A stretch of DNA of 35,698 bases from an uncultured Bacteroidales bacterium. GTDB lineage: Bacteria > Bacteroidota > Bacteroidia > Bacteroidales > Paludibacteraceae. The position numbers and the translations under genes were made by a program. This document shows positions 17,276-27,206 of this stretch, piece after piece. Position 1 is the first letter of the stretch, and each line of letters begins with the position of its first letter. The DNA is taken from the NCBI GenBank assembly GCA_945827635.1, contig CALZOG010000015.1, forward strand, positions 1 through 35,698, in the 5' to 3' direction. Under the pieces are notes generated by a model. The model was not told the DNA's origin. It made no database searches and saw only the letters and a list, made by a program, of their open reading frames with translations.

Positions 17276-18811
17276 TTAAAACAAGCTCTTGATTTTGGCA
17301 ACCACATCCTCCACCTTGTTCACAGCCAGCATAGCCTGAACAGTGTTGAGCATACCAATGGCTTCGATAGAATTGAGGTACAGTTCAACGAGGTCGGTCA
17401 GACCCGGAATCTTGTTGAGGTCCTCTTTGGATTCCTTCCATATAACATCGGTTGCGCCGAGCACACCTTCAGCCACTTTGCGTGTGTCGCCGGTAGCCCA
17501 AAGCTCCTTGAGCAGATCCATTATTTCCTGTGCATCATTCGGCTCGATAGGAGCTCCGTCTTCACGAACGCCGCCCTTGTAGTACCTGATGATAGCGGCA
17601 AGACCGAGTACGAGTCCCTTGGGCAGTTCGCCCTTGCGCTCCAGATAAGTCTTCAAGCCGGGCAGGTCGCGCGTCTCGAACTTCGGGAACGAATTGAGCA
17701 TGATGGATGTAACTGCATGATCGACATAGGGGTTGTTGAAGCGCTCCAGTACCGACTCGCCATAGGCTTTCAGTTCGTCCTTAGGCAGGTTGAGAGTCTC
17801 GAGCAGTTCGTCGAACATCACCATATCGATGTACTTGCCCAGGACCTCATGGTTGCAGGCATCGCGAACGATATTCACGCCACTGAGGTAGGAAACAGGA
17901 CTAAGCACGGTGTGCGGGCCGTTCAGCAGGGTTACTTTGCGCTCGTGATAGGGCTTCTCGCTCTCTGCGATGAGTACGTTCAGTTCTGCCTTGTTAGCAG
18001 GGAACTCGGCTTCCAGTTCGGCAATAGACATGTTCTCAGGTTTCTCGATCACCCAGAGGTGGAAGATCTCGGCTTGTACAACCAGGTTGTCGTTGTAGCC
18101 GACTTTCTCCTGAATAGCGGCTATATCCTTGCGTGGGAAGCCTGGAACGATGCGGTCCACGAGGGTTGCGCATACGTAGTTGTATTTTTCAAACCACTCC
18201 TTGAAGCCTTCATAGTCTGCTCCGAAATCGTCTTTCCACAGTTCGATATACTTGCGGATGCAGTCTTTCAGATGATGGCCGTTCAGGAAGATCAGCTCGC
18301 ACGGCATGAAGATCCAGCCTTTGGTCGGGTCGCCGTTGAAGGTCTTGTAGCGGCGGAAGAGCAGTTGCACCAGTTTGCCCGGATAAGCACTGGCAGGTGC
18401 ATCGGTAAACTTGCAACTCGGATCGAACGTTATACCCGCCTCGGTCGTATTGGAAATAACAAAACGAATCTCCGGCTGCTCGGCAAGAGCCATATATGCC
18501 CAGTTCTGGCTATAGGGGTTCAGGGCACGGCTGATAACATCAATACGCTCCAGCGAGTTGACTGCCTCGCCTTTCAGACGACCTTGCAGATTGACATGAT
18601 AAAGGCAGTCCTGACCGTTGAGCCACTCCACCATACCTTTGTCAATCGGCTGAACTACTGCCACCGAACCGTTGAAGTTCGTCTTGGCGTTCATGTTCCA
18701 CACAATCCAGTCAACAAATGCGCGGAGGAAGTTACCTTCGCCAAACTGAATAATACGCTCGGGAGCGATGCTCTTGGGAGCCGTCCATTTGTTCAATGCT
18801 TTTTTTGCCAT
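17276..18811 (-). CDS. uxaB: Tagaturonate reductase (altronate oxidoreductase)
   Basis: PERIIQFGEGNFLRAFVDW, RFVISNTTEAGITFDP, DAPASAYPGKLVQLLFRRY. Confidence 0.93.
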   Translation of the reverse strand: MAKKALNKWTAPKSIAPERIIQFGEGNFLRAFVDWIVWNMNAKTNFNGSVAVVQPIDKGMVEWLNGQDCLYHVNLQGRLKGEAVNSLERIDVISRALNPYSQNWAYMALAEQPEIRFVISNTTEAGITFDPSCKFTDAPASAYPGKLVQLLFRRYKTFNGDPTKGWIFMPCELIFLNGHHLKDCIRKYIELWKDDFGADYEGFKEWFEKYNYVCATLVDRIVPGFPRKDIAAIQEKVGYNDNLVVQAEIFHLWVIEKPENMSIAELEAEFPANKAELNVLIAESEKPYHERKVTLLNGPHTVLSPVSYLSGVNIVRDACNHEVLGKYIDMVMFDELLETLNLPKDELKAYGESVLERFNNPYVDHAVTSIMLNSFPKFETRDLPGLKTYLERKGELPKGLVLGLAAIIRYYKGGVREDGAPIEPNDAQEIMDLLKELWATGDTRKVAEGVLGATDVIWKESKEDLNKIPGLTDLVELYLNSIEAIGMLNTVQAMLAVNKVEDVVAKIKSLF

Positions 18812-18874
18812 AGTATTTCGTATTTAATGATTTTCGTTTGTCTTTCTGCAGCCATGATGGCTGCGGTCTTTGTT

Positions 18875-19543
18875 TTATTTGCGGCAAGCTGCGATTACCT
18901 CGAAGCACTCGCAGCACTTGTCGGTGATGTACTGCCAGTCGCAGGCTTTCACTTTGTCGCTCGGGAAGAGTTTGGACCCCATACCTACGCAGAACACTCC
19001 TGCTGCGAACCACTTCTCCAGGTTCTCTTTCTCAGGTGCTACGCCACCTGTCACCATAATCTTTGACCAAGGCATAGGTGCCATAAGACCTTTCACCATG
19101 TTCGGACCATAGACATCACCGGGGAAGAGTTTCGTCAGGTCGCAACCCAGCTCCTGCGCCTTGCCTACCTCGCTTACCGAGCCGCATCCCGGGCAGTAGG
19201 GCACAAGACGACGATTGCATATAGGTGCTATCTCGGGATTGAGCAGCGGACCTACAACGAAGCATGCACCTAACTGAAGATAGAGTGCTGCCGTAGCCGG
19301 ATCAACAATGCTGCCTACGCCCAACGCCAGGTCGGGGCACTCCACGGCTGCCCACTTCACCAGCGGACCGAACACCTCATGCGCGAAATCACCGCGGTTG
19401 GTGAACTCAAAGGCGCGAACACCACCATCGTAACATGCCTTAACGACGTTCTTACAAACTTCCAAATCTTTGTGGTAGAACACCGGTACCATTGGTGCAG
19501 CTTTGATCTTTGCAAGCACTGCAATTTTATCGAACTTTGCCAT
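18875..19543 (-). CDS. kdgA: Bifunctional 4-hydroxy-2-oxoglutarate/2-dehydro-3-deoxy-phosphogluconate aldolase
   Basis: [64 protein letters not shown]. Confidence 0.92.
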   Translation of the reverse strand: MAKFDKIAVLAKIKAAPMVPVFYHKDLEVCKNVVKACYDGGVRAFEFTNRGDFAHEVFGPLVKWAAVECPDLALGVGSIVDPATAALYLQLGACFVVGPLLNPEIAPICNRRLVPYCPGCGSVSEVGKAQELGCDLTKLFPGDVYGPNMVKGLMAPMPWSKIMVTGGVAPEKENLEKWFAAGVFCVGMGSKLFPSDKVKACDWQYITDKCCECFEVIAACRK

Positions 19544-19576
19544 AATTAGTATTTTGTTATCTTATTATTCTATCAG

Positions 19577-20419
19577 TTATTTGAGATCAGTTATCTTGCT
19601 GAAATCCTGGTCACCGTAGTCGAGGTTCTCGCCGCCCATACCCCAGATGAAGGTGTAGTTGTGGGTAGCGGCAGCGGAGTGGATGGACCACTCGGGTGAG
19701 AGCACCGCCTGGTTGCCACGCATCCAGATATGACGTGTCTCCTCCACCTCGCCCATGAAGTGGCATACAGCCTGATCATCGGGCACTTCGAAGTAGAAGT
19801 ATGCCTCCATACGGCGGCTGTGAACGTGCGCAGGCATCGTGTTCCATACGCTGCCAGGAGCAAGCTCGGTCATACCCATCTGCAGCTGGCAGGTAGGCAG
19901 CACCTGATTGACGAGCATCTTGTTGATATCACGCTCGTTGCTCATCTCCAGGCTACCCATGTGGGCTACAACGGCATTATCTTTGGTGACCAGTTTGTCG
20001 GGATACGTGCAATGCGCTGTGGTGGAGTTGAAATAGAACAGTGCAGGTTTGTTGGCATCAATGCTCTCGAACTTCACCTCGCGATCGCCGCGACCGAGAT
20101 AAAGAGCCTGCTTGTAGTCCAGCTCATAAACCTTGTCGCCTGCCAGTACGCGACCCTTGCCGCCCACGTTGAAGATACCCATCTCGCGGCGGGTGAGGAA
20201 GAATGGTGCTTTCAGCGGGTCGATGGCCTCCAGCAGCAGACTCTCGTTCACGGGCATTGCTCCACCAACGATCATGCGGTCGTACATCGAATAGACCATG
20301 TTCACCTCATCGGGCGCAAACACGCGCTCGATAAGAAAGTCACGACGCAGACGCGTTGTATCGTACGATTTGACATCCATCGGGTTGGACGCATAACGCA
20401 GTTCGTAATTTGTTTTCAT
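19577..20419 (-). CDS. kduI: 5-dehydro-4-deoxy-D-glucuronate isomerase
   Basis: [51 protein letters not shown]. Confidence 0.95.
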   Translation of the reverse strand: MKTNYELRYASNPMDVKSYDTTRLRRDFLIERVFAPDEVNMVYSMYDRMIVGGAMPVNESLLLEAIDPLKAPFFLTRREMGIFNVGGKGRVLAGDKVYELDYKQALYLGRGDREVKFESIDANKPALFYFNSTTAHCTYPDKLVTKDNAVVAHMGSLEMSNERDINKMLVNQVLPTCQLQMGMTELAPGSVWNTMPAHVHSRRMEAYFYFEVPDDQAVCHFMGEVEETRHIWMRGNQAVLSPEWSIHSAAATHNYTFIWGMGGENLDYGDQDFSKITDLK

Positions 20420-20453
20420 TGTCTTAAAGTTATCTGTTTTTAGTTATTAGTAA

Positions 20454-21335
20454 TCAGTTTTCAGGATGCCACTTGCTCCATGTTGCACCAAAATAATAGG
20501 TGAGCGTGTCGCCGAGTTCATAGGGTCTGACGGCAACTAAGTTACCGTCCACGATATCCGTCAGCGTGGCGCCGGGCGTTTTTACAGAGATCTGGATGCG
20601 TCCCTGACTGGTACTGCCGTTGTATTCGTAGTTCATCTGTGCCGCCTGTTTGTCGCTTAGCGCATCTTCCTCATACAAGACATACCCAACCTCCGGTATC
20701 GTCATGTAGTAATCCACCGTGTCATGCAGATAGATTCCACCACCTGCTAAAAGTTGACTGCCGGTCGCTGACGGCTGAGCACTCGTAAGCACCACTTCCG
20801 CTTTATTCTGCAACTGTCCTGCTTCTGCGGTGATGGTGAGTGACTCATGGAATATTTGGCCGGCTACGAGCAGACTGTCGTATTCCAAGCGGAACACGAA
20901 ACGGTCGGGCTTTTGCTCCAGAATCTCCCAGCGGTCGTAAGGTCCCCCTATCCAAGTCCGATAACCTTCGCCATTCGTTCCTTCGCCATCAGCTGTTAGT
21001 ACAACGAGTCCGCCAGCACCGCAGGTATGGGCTACCTTGTAGCAGTCGAGGTTGCCGTCGTAGTTGATATGGTAAGGACGATGGTCTTTCAGTTCGCGTC
21101 CGTACATCGTGTCGATGACCAGTGCCGGACTGTTCTTCAGCCATAGATCAATGCCGTTGGAGGGGTTTTCGGGCAGCAGTGCCGGACCATACATGCGGAA
21201 CGCGGCGTACTCGTTTTCCCAAGCAAAATCATCCTTGCGCTCGGGAACGTAGCGACCATATACCTTCGGCTGCTGCTCTTTAGGCGCACAGCCGACTAAG
21301 GTCAATGCCATGAGAAAAAATAATATTTTCTTCAT
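20454..21335 (-). CDS. DUF4861-like lipoprotein
   Basis: MKKILFFLMALTLVGCAPKE lipobox; RYVPERKDDFAWENEYAAFRMYGPAL; ATG at 21335. Confidence 0.75.
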   Translation of the reverse strand: MKKILFFLMALTLVGCAPKEQQPKVYGRYVPERKDDFAWENEYAAFRMYGPALLPENPSNGIDLWLKNSPALVIDTMYGRELKDHRPYHINYDGNLDCYKVAHTCGAGGLVVLTADGEGTNGEGYRTWIGGPYDRWEILEQKPDRFVFRLEYDSLLVAGQIFHESLTITAEAGQLQNKAEVVLTSAQPSATGSQLLAGGGIYLHDTVDYYMTIPEVGYVLYEEDALSDKQAAQMNYEYNGSTSQGRIQISVKTPGATLTDIVDGNLVAVRPYELGDTLTYYFGATWSKWHPEN

Positions 21336-21372
21336 TGTTTTTCGCGAGTTCGAGATATCGAGATTTCGAAGT

Positions 21373-22176
21373 TTATTCCGGCTGTTTGCCGATGTAGGCA
21401 AGTATGCCTCCGTCCACGTACAGGATATGACCATTTACCGCATCGGAGGCGTGGCTGGCAAGGAACACGGCAGGTCCGCCGAGCTCTTCAGGGTCGAGCC
21501 AGCGACCTGCAGGTGTCTTGGCGCAGATGAACGAATCGAAGGGGTGACGACTGCCGTCTGCCTGACGCTCACGGAGCGGAGCAGTCTGCGGAGTAGCTAT
21601 ATATCCCGGGCCGAGGCCGTTGCACTGGATGTTATAGCCGCCGTACTCCGAGCAGATGTTTCGCGTCAGCATCTTCAGTCCTCCCTTGGCAGCGGCGTAT
21701 GCACTGACCGTCTCACGCCCAAGTTCGGACATCATTGAGCAGATGTTGATGATCTTTCCCTCGCGGCGCTCCATCATCTCGGGCAGAACGGCTGCGCTGA
21801 CAATATACGGTGCCACAAGGTCGATGTCAATCACCTGCTGGAACTCCGACCGCTTCATCTCGTGCATCGGTATCCGTTTAATAATCCCGGCATTGTTGAC
21901 GAGTATATCTATCTGACCAACCTCGGCGTGGATGCGATCCACCAGTGCCTTGACTGCCGATTCATCTGTTACATCACAAACGTAGCCGTATGCATTGTTT
22001 ATTCCTACCGCATGGTAGTCTGCCAGAGCCTTATCGATGGCTTCCTGACTACGGGCGTTGAAGATAATATTACTGGCACCTGCCTGAGCAAATGCTTTGG
22101 CAATGGCGAAACCGATACCGTAGCATGCTCCGGTAACCCACGCATTCTTGCCTTCAAGAGAAAAAAGATTAGCCAT
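21373..22176 (-). CDS. kduD: SDR family oxidoreductase, 2-deoxy-D-gluconate 3-dehydrogenase / gluconate 5-dehydrogenase type
   Basis: VTGACYGIGFAIAKAFAQAG, NNAGI, YAAAKGG SDR motifs; adjacent to kduI. Confidence 0.8.
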   Translation of the reverse strand: MANLFSLEGKNAWVTGACYGIGFAIAKAFAQAGASNIIFNARSQEAIDKALADYHAVGINNAYGYVCDVTDESAVKALVDRIHAEVGQIDILVNNAGIIKRIPMHEMKRSEFQQVIDIDLVAPYIVSAAVLPEMMERREGKIINICSMMSELGRETVSAYAAAKGGLKMLTRNICSEYGGYNIQCNGLGPGYIATPQTAPLRERQADGSRHPFDSFICAKTPAGRWLDPEELGGPAVFLASHASDAVNGHILYVDGGILAYIGKQPE

Positions 22177-22234
22177 ATTTGTGTTCTTCGATAGTTAGTG
22201 TTTTTCCGTTGTTTGTTATATTCAAAAAACTTGT

Positions 22235-22268
22235 GCAAAGATACATAATAATACGCATACGCGTGTGC
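22235..22268 (-). promoter_or_regulatory. Promoter of the uronate operon with overlapping operator-like palindrome
   Basis: TATCTTTG (minus strand, 22235-22242) fits TAnnTTTG; GCATACGCGTGTGC at 22255-22268 is a 12/14 palindrome centred on CG. Confidence 0.5.
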
Positions 22269-22335
22269 AAAAACTCGTCAAAAGAGTGGAAAACGACACC
22301 AATGGTTATTTTTTACACACAATAACTTCAGCCGA

Positions 22336-24159
22336 TCAGAACTGGAAATAAATGAACGGTTGCATGTCGGCAGTGATGAATTGGTAGGCGATGAGCACCA
22401 CAACCGCTACAGCGAGCACCATTAGCGGAAGAGGCAGTGCTGCGAACGCCAGACGGTAACGCTGCTTGAAGCGTTCGGGCAACCAGTGGATGATCATGCC
22501 GGCAACGAAGAGGAGCACGACGTACTTATACTCCTGGATGAACGGCAGGATGATTGAATTATCCCACGCACAACCGATCTGATGCACCATTTGCTTGGCT
22601 GTATGCCATGCTTCGCGACTGGCGATTGCCGGGTCGAGGTTACTCGCCGAACGGAAGAACAAACGCGTGAACGAGATGAACACAAACGTCTGCAGCACAT
22701 CCCAGGCATTGTCCACCCATAGCAATACGCGGTTGGAGGGTTTAACGGTTTGCGTTTCGCTGCTTGGAAGCCTGACACCCCACAGCCAGCCTACATACCA
22801 TATAGATGTCCCCACCCAGAGGATAAGCACCCATACCTCTACCATATTTACGAGCGCGTATGTATCGCGCGTCAGTTGGCGCGCTACAACCATGGCCACC
22901 GCCAGAGCTGTCATCAGCACATACCGCCAATGCTCGCCCAAGGCACGCCAACACTTGTTGACGATCATACCTACTCCGTTCAATCCGCCCCAGATAACGA
23001 AGTTCCAACTCGCACCGTGCCACAAGCCGCCGATGAGCATCGTGAGCATCGAGTTGAAGTTAGACGAAAGCAGTTTGCTTACCGGCCGGCCAAACAAGGT
23101 GCGGTTGCCACCCAACGGGATATATACATAGCTCTTCAGCCAGCGCGAGAGCGACTGATGCCAACGGCGCCAGAACTCCTGCGGGTTGCGGGACTTATAC
23201 GGTGAGTCGAAGTTCTTGGGCAGATAGAATCCCATCAGCAGCGCCACGCCGATAGCTATATCCGTGTAACCCGAAAAGTCGGCATACACCTGCATCGAAT
23301 AGGTGAGCAGGGCAAAGAAGTTCTCAAACCCCGAGAACAACATAGGACTCTGAAACACACGGTCGATAAAGTTCACCGCCAGATAATCCGACAGAATAAT
23401 CTTCTTCAACAGACCGTTGCATATCCAGAACACCGCAATGCCGAACTGCCGGCGGGTGAGGAAGAAAGGCTTGTACAACTGCGGCACAAACTCCGAGGCA
23501 CGGACGATAGGACCAGCCACCAACTGCGGGAAGAACGATACATAGAACCCGAAATCCAGCAGATTACGTACCGGCGCAATCTTACCACGGTAGATATCCA
23601 CCGAATACGATATTACCTGAAAGATGTAGAACGATATGCCCACCGGCAGAATGATCCTATCCACCATGAACCGCCCGTCGCGGCTGAAGCCATTGCCGAT
23701 GTACGCGAAGATATCGAACACCTCTGCCTGCGTGCCGAACAGACCGTTGAAGATATTCGTGAAGAAATAGGCGTATTTGAAGTAGAACAGCAGCGACAGG
23801 TCAACACACACACTCAGCGCGAGCCATAGCTTGGCGCGCGACTGCCTGCCGGCGGATGCAGAACGGTAGATGCGCTGACCTATCAGCCAGTCGCTTAGCG
23901 TGATGAACGCCAGGATGAGCAGGAAGATACCCGATGTCTTGTAGTAGAAGAACCACGAAGCAGCCATCAGGTAGATGTTACGCGCATGCAAGCGTGAAAG
24001 AGACGAGTGGCTTTTGACTCTCGACTTTCGACTTTCGACTACACTTCCCCACTGCATGATCAGCGTGAAGCCGGCATACACGATTGCGAAGAACGCCCAG
24101 AAGTAGAACTGGGTGAACAGCAACGGCTGTGTAGGGTCATATTTGAGAAAATCAAACAT
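22336..24159 (-). CDS. MBOAT family O-acyltransferase (AlgI-like)
   Basis: QLVAGPIVRASEFVPQL, GFYLPKNFDSPYKSRNPQEFWRRWHQSLSRWLKSYVYIPLGGNR, GLWHGASWNFVIWGGLNG. Confidence 0.95.
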   Translation of the reverse strand: MFDFLKYDPTQPLLFTQFYFWAFFAIVYAGFTLIMQWGSVVESRKSRVKSHSSLSRLHARNIYLMAASWFFYYKTSGIFLLILAFITLSDWLIGQRIYRSASAGRQSRAKLWLALSVCVDLSLLFYFKYAYFFTNIFNGLFGTQAEVFDIFAYIGNGFSRDGRFMVDRIILPVGISFYIFQVISYSVDIYRGKIAPVRNLLDFGFYVSFFPQLVAGPIVRASEFVPQLYKPFFLTRRQFGIAVFWICNGLLKKIILSDYLAVNFIDRVFQSPMLFSGFENFFALLTYSMQVYADFSGYTDIAIGVALLMGFYLPKNFDSPYKSRNPQEFWRRWHQSLSRWLKSYVYIPLGGNRTLFGRPVSKLLSSNFNSMLTMLIGGLWHGASWNFVIWGGLNGVGMIVNKCWRALGEHWRYVLMTALAVAMVVARQLTRDTYALVNMVEVWVLILWVGTSIWYVGWLWGVRLPSSETQTVKPSNRVLLWVDNAWDVLQTFVFISFTRLFFRSASNLDPAIASREAWHTAKQMVHQIGCAWDNSIILPFIQEYKYVVLLFVAGMIIHWLPERFKQRYRLAFAALPLPLMVLAVAVVVLIAYQFITADMQPFIYFQF

Positions 24160-24163
24160 TAGG

Positions 24164-25630
24164 CTATTGGACTATAGTATCTTGGCTTTCGACTACACTA
24201 TCATAGTCCTCCAGCAACTGCTTAGCGAGCATCTCGCCCACCTTCTTCGCTCCGGCACGCGTGAAGTGGATCATATCTTCGCCCGCTAATCCCTTGTCGC
24301 GCCAACTGAACATACTGCCTGCACCGCCCATCAGCCGGAACAGCGAGTAGTACGCACCACCCTGCTCCGCAACCATCGCCGCCAGCGCCTGATCCAGATA
24401 TGGCAACATAGGGTACGACATCTGCTCGCCCTCCACCGTGGTGATCATATCCGACGGACCGATGAACAACAGCGACGCCTCGCCCGCTGCAGACATCATG
24501 TAGCGGATCTGCTGGCGCATTGACTCCACATATTTCTCCACCGCCGCACGCGAACGTATGGAAGGCATAGCATTGCCACCGAACTGCATGATAACCAATT
24601 CTGTATGCGTATTGCGAAAATAGGAAGCAAAATGCCCGCGGGACATCGCGGTGAAGTTCGTGCCGGCAGCACCGCGCATAGGTATATTATCCACCTGCAC
24701 ACCCGTAGCCGTCTCCAGAGATATGCCATACACGTATCCCTTGCCGCCCATCTGCAGGGTTGTGCTGCGCTGGGGCGTTGCCAATACAATCATCTCCTGC
24801 CTCATAGGTTCGGCGGAAGGTGTCGAATCGTTGAGCGGGGCACCCATCACACGCCGCGCATGCTCCAGCGAGTCCGGCACGAGACGGACAGTCACGCTAT
24901 CGGAGCAGAACACGCGTATTCGGTCGTAATCGTATGTCGGCACACGGTCGCGCAACAACTCAATCTGTACATCCACAGGCTCGGTCACATACGTCACTTG
25001 CGCCATAGGACCATACGCATTACTACCCTTCAGACGCATGGACGACGGACCGTACGCCAGATAGCGGCGAACAAAGGTATTGGGTACTTCGCGACCATCC
25101 TGCTCCAGGCTCTGCTTGGCGGTATAGGTCGGGATAGTCTGCACCATAGGCAACAGACCTACCCCTCCGCCGCCAAAACGATCCTGCAGCCTGCGGCGAA
25201 GAATCATGGATATACGATCCTCCTCGATCTGCGAATCGCCGTAGTGCACAATGCGCACCGACCGCGCTGCAGAGGTCTGCAGGGCTGCATAGAACGTAGG
25301 AAGATGCAACTTGGTCTGTGGCAAGGATTGTGGCAACTCTACCGGCTTGGGTGCAACGGCAGGCGCTGCCATGGTGTCGGAGGGAGCAGGAGTGCCCGTT
25401 GTATCTGACGCGACAGCAACAGCCGTCGAGTCAGCAGTAACCGCTCCGTCGGCAACTGCATATTCGGCTGCGAGCATGCTATCAGCAGCACAGGTTGCAG
25501 CCGACAGTCCGAGCACGGATGCCAGCGTAGGTACACGCACCACTGTACTTCTGCCGGCAAACACAGCGCACACCGCCCCAAGGACGATGAACGTACTGAG
25601 TATGCAGAGTAGTATCTGGTGCGGTTTCAT
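24164..25630 (-). CDS. SGNH/GDSL hydrolase-family protein
   Basis: IVHYGDSQIEEDRI block; late DMIHFTRAGAKKVGEML (D..H); N-terminal TM; partner of the MBOAT gene. Confidence 0.85.
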   Translation of the reverse strand: MKPHQILLCILSTFIVLGAVCAVFAGRSTVVRVPTLASVLGLSAATCAADSMLAAEYAVADGAVTADSTAVAVASDTTGTPAPSDTMAAPAVAPKPVELPQSLPQTKLHLPTFYAALQTSAARSVRIVHYGDSQIEEDRISMILRRRLQDRFGGGGVGLLPMVQTIPTYTAKQSLEQDGREVPNTFVRRYLAYGPSSMRLKGSNAYGPMAQVTYVTEPVDVQIELLRDRVPTYDYDRIRVFCSDSVTVRLVPDSLEHARRVMGAPLNDSTPSAEPMRQEMIVLATPQRSTTLQMGGKGYVYGISLETATGVQVDNIPMRGAAGTNFTAMSRGHFASYFRNTHTELVIMQFGGNAMPSIRSRAAVEKYVESMRQQIRYMMSAAGEASLLFIGPSDMITTVEGEQMSYPMLPYLDQALAAMVAEQGGAYYSLFRLMGGAGSMFSWRDKGLAGEDMIHFTRAGAKKVGEMLAKQLLEDYDSVVESQDTIVQ

Positions 25631-25667
25631 TGATTGTCTTTCTTCTTTCAGCGCAGCGGTCTATTCT

Positions 25668-27185
25668 CTATTTCTTCCACAACACGGGTGAGAACAGCAG
25701 CAACACCGTGAAAATCTCCAGACGTCCGATGAGCATGACCACGGTCATTACCCATTTGGCTACAATCGGGAAGTTGGCGTAGTTACCCGACGGGCCGTAC
25801 TGTCCGATGCTCACGCCCACATTACCCATGCCGCTGACGGCTGTAGCAAACGCCTCGCCAGGCGATATACCGCAGGCGATGAAGATAAACATGGCTATAA
25901 CGATAATCGCTATGTAAAAAAACATGAATGCCATAACATTGTTGATTACCGACTGCGAGAGCGGATGTCCGTTGAAGCGGATGGGCAACACGGCGTTCGG
26001 GTGGATACGGCGGTACAATTCAGCCTTGGCATTCTTGGCAAAAATGGCTATACGCACCCACTTGATACCACCGGCGGTACTACCCGAGGCGCCACCCATA
26101 AACATCATCAGGAACACAAATACCCAAAGCAGTTTGGACCAGAGCATATAGTCAGCCGAAGCAAAGCCTGTACTGGTGATAACGGAACAGGTGGTAAAGA
26201 ATGCGTTGCGGAATGCCCATTCGGCATGGACGGCATAGCCCTTAACCACATTGGCATCCAACAGACGCGGCAGATATTCGGCGGGAGCAATCCATGTGTA
26301 ATAGACAAACAGGCCCAAAGTCAGTACGACCGTGCAAACAAGCACTGCACCCACATACCAGCGGGTCTCTTCATCGCGGTAGAGTTTCTCCGGCTTGCCA
26401 CGCATGAAATAGATGATCTGCGCAAAGTTGATACCTGACAGCATCATAAACACTGCTACCGTATATTGGATAGCAGGGCTATAGTCCATCAGTGACGTGT
26501 TCTTGGTAGAGAATCCGCCGGTAGCCACTGTAGACATTGAGTGACAGACGGCATCGAACATATCCATGCCGAAGAACTTGAGCATGAACGTCTCGATGAT
26601 TGTGAGCAGCACATACGTACCCCACAGCAACCTTGCGGTGTCGTTGATTCGCGGCGAGAGTTTTTCGTAACTGACGCCCGTAACCTCTGCAGCGTACAAC
26701 TGCATGCCGCCCAATCCGGACATAGGCAGTATAGCCACACTCAGCACGATGATTCCCATACCTCACAGCCACTGGCACATAGCGCGCCACAGCAAGATAG
26801 CATGCGACTGCACCTCGACATTTTCAATCACCGAATAGCCCGTAGTGGAGAATCCCGACATGGTCTCAAACCAACTGTCGGTGATCGTATCCAGCGCACC
26901 GGACAGATAGAACGGCAACATGCCGAACAGCGAGAACACGATCCACACCAGCGCCACAATCAGGTACCCCTCCCGTTCGCTCACACGCCGTTGCGCATTC
27001 CTGCCCACGCGCATCGCTATCCATCCGGCTACGAGGGTGAGCAGCGTGCTCACGGCAAACGCACCGCCATCGGCATCGCCGTACAGGTACGCCGCTACCG
27101 TAGGTACTGCCATAAACAGCGCCTCAATCAGCAGCAGAGCACCATAGGTGCGAGCTACAATCTTCCAGTTAAATGTCTTGGTCAT
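25668..27185 (-). pseudogene. trkH: TrkH potassium transporter, interrupted by an in-frame TGA (ORFs 26763..27185 and 25668..26759)
   Basis: ...GFSTTGYSVIENVEVQSHAILLWRAMCQWL-TGA-GMGIIVLSVAILPMSGLGGMQLY...; same frame on both sides of the stop. Confidence 0.88.
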
Positions 27186-27206
27186 CTGTATGTTGCGATT
27201 GGCGGG

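Noticed and set aside
17210-19066. 618-aa plus-strand ORF antisense to uxaB and part of kdgA
   Set aside because: Lies opposite genes with strong family identity; product has no recognisable motif; long antisense ORFs are expected from the codon usage of the sense genes.
26763-26765. UGA recoded as glycine (code 25) in trkH
   Set aside because: Other genes (dxs, coaE, adaptor) use TGA as the terminal codon at expected protein ends, so genome-wide recoding is not supported.
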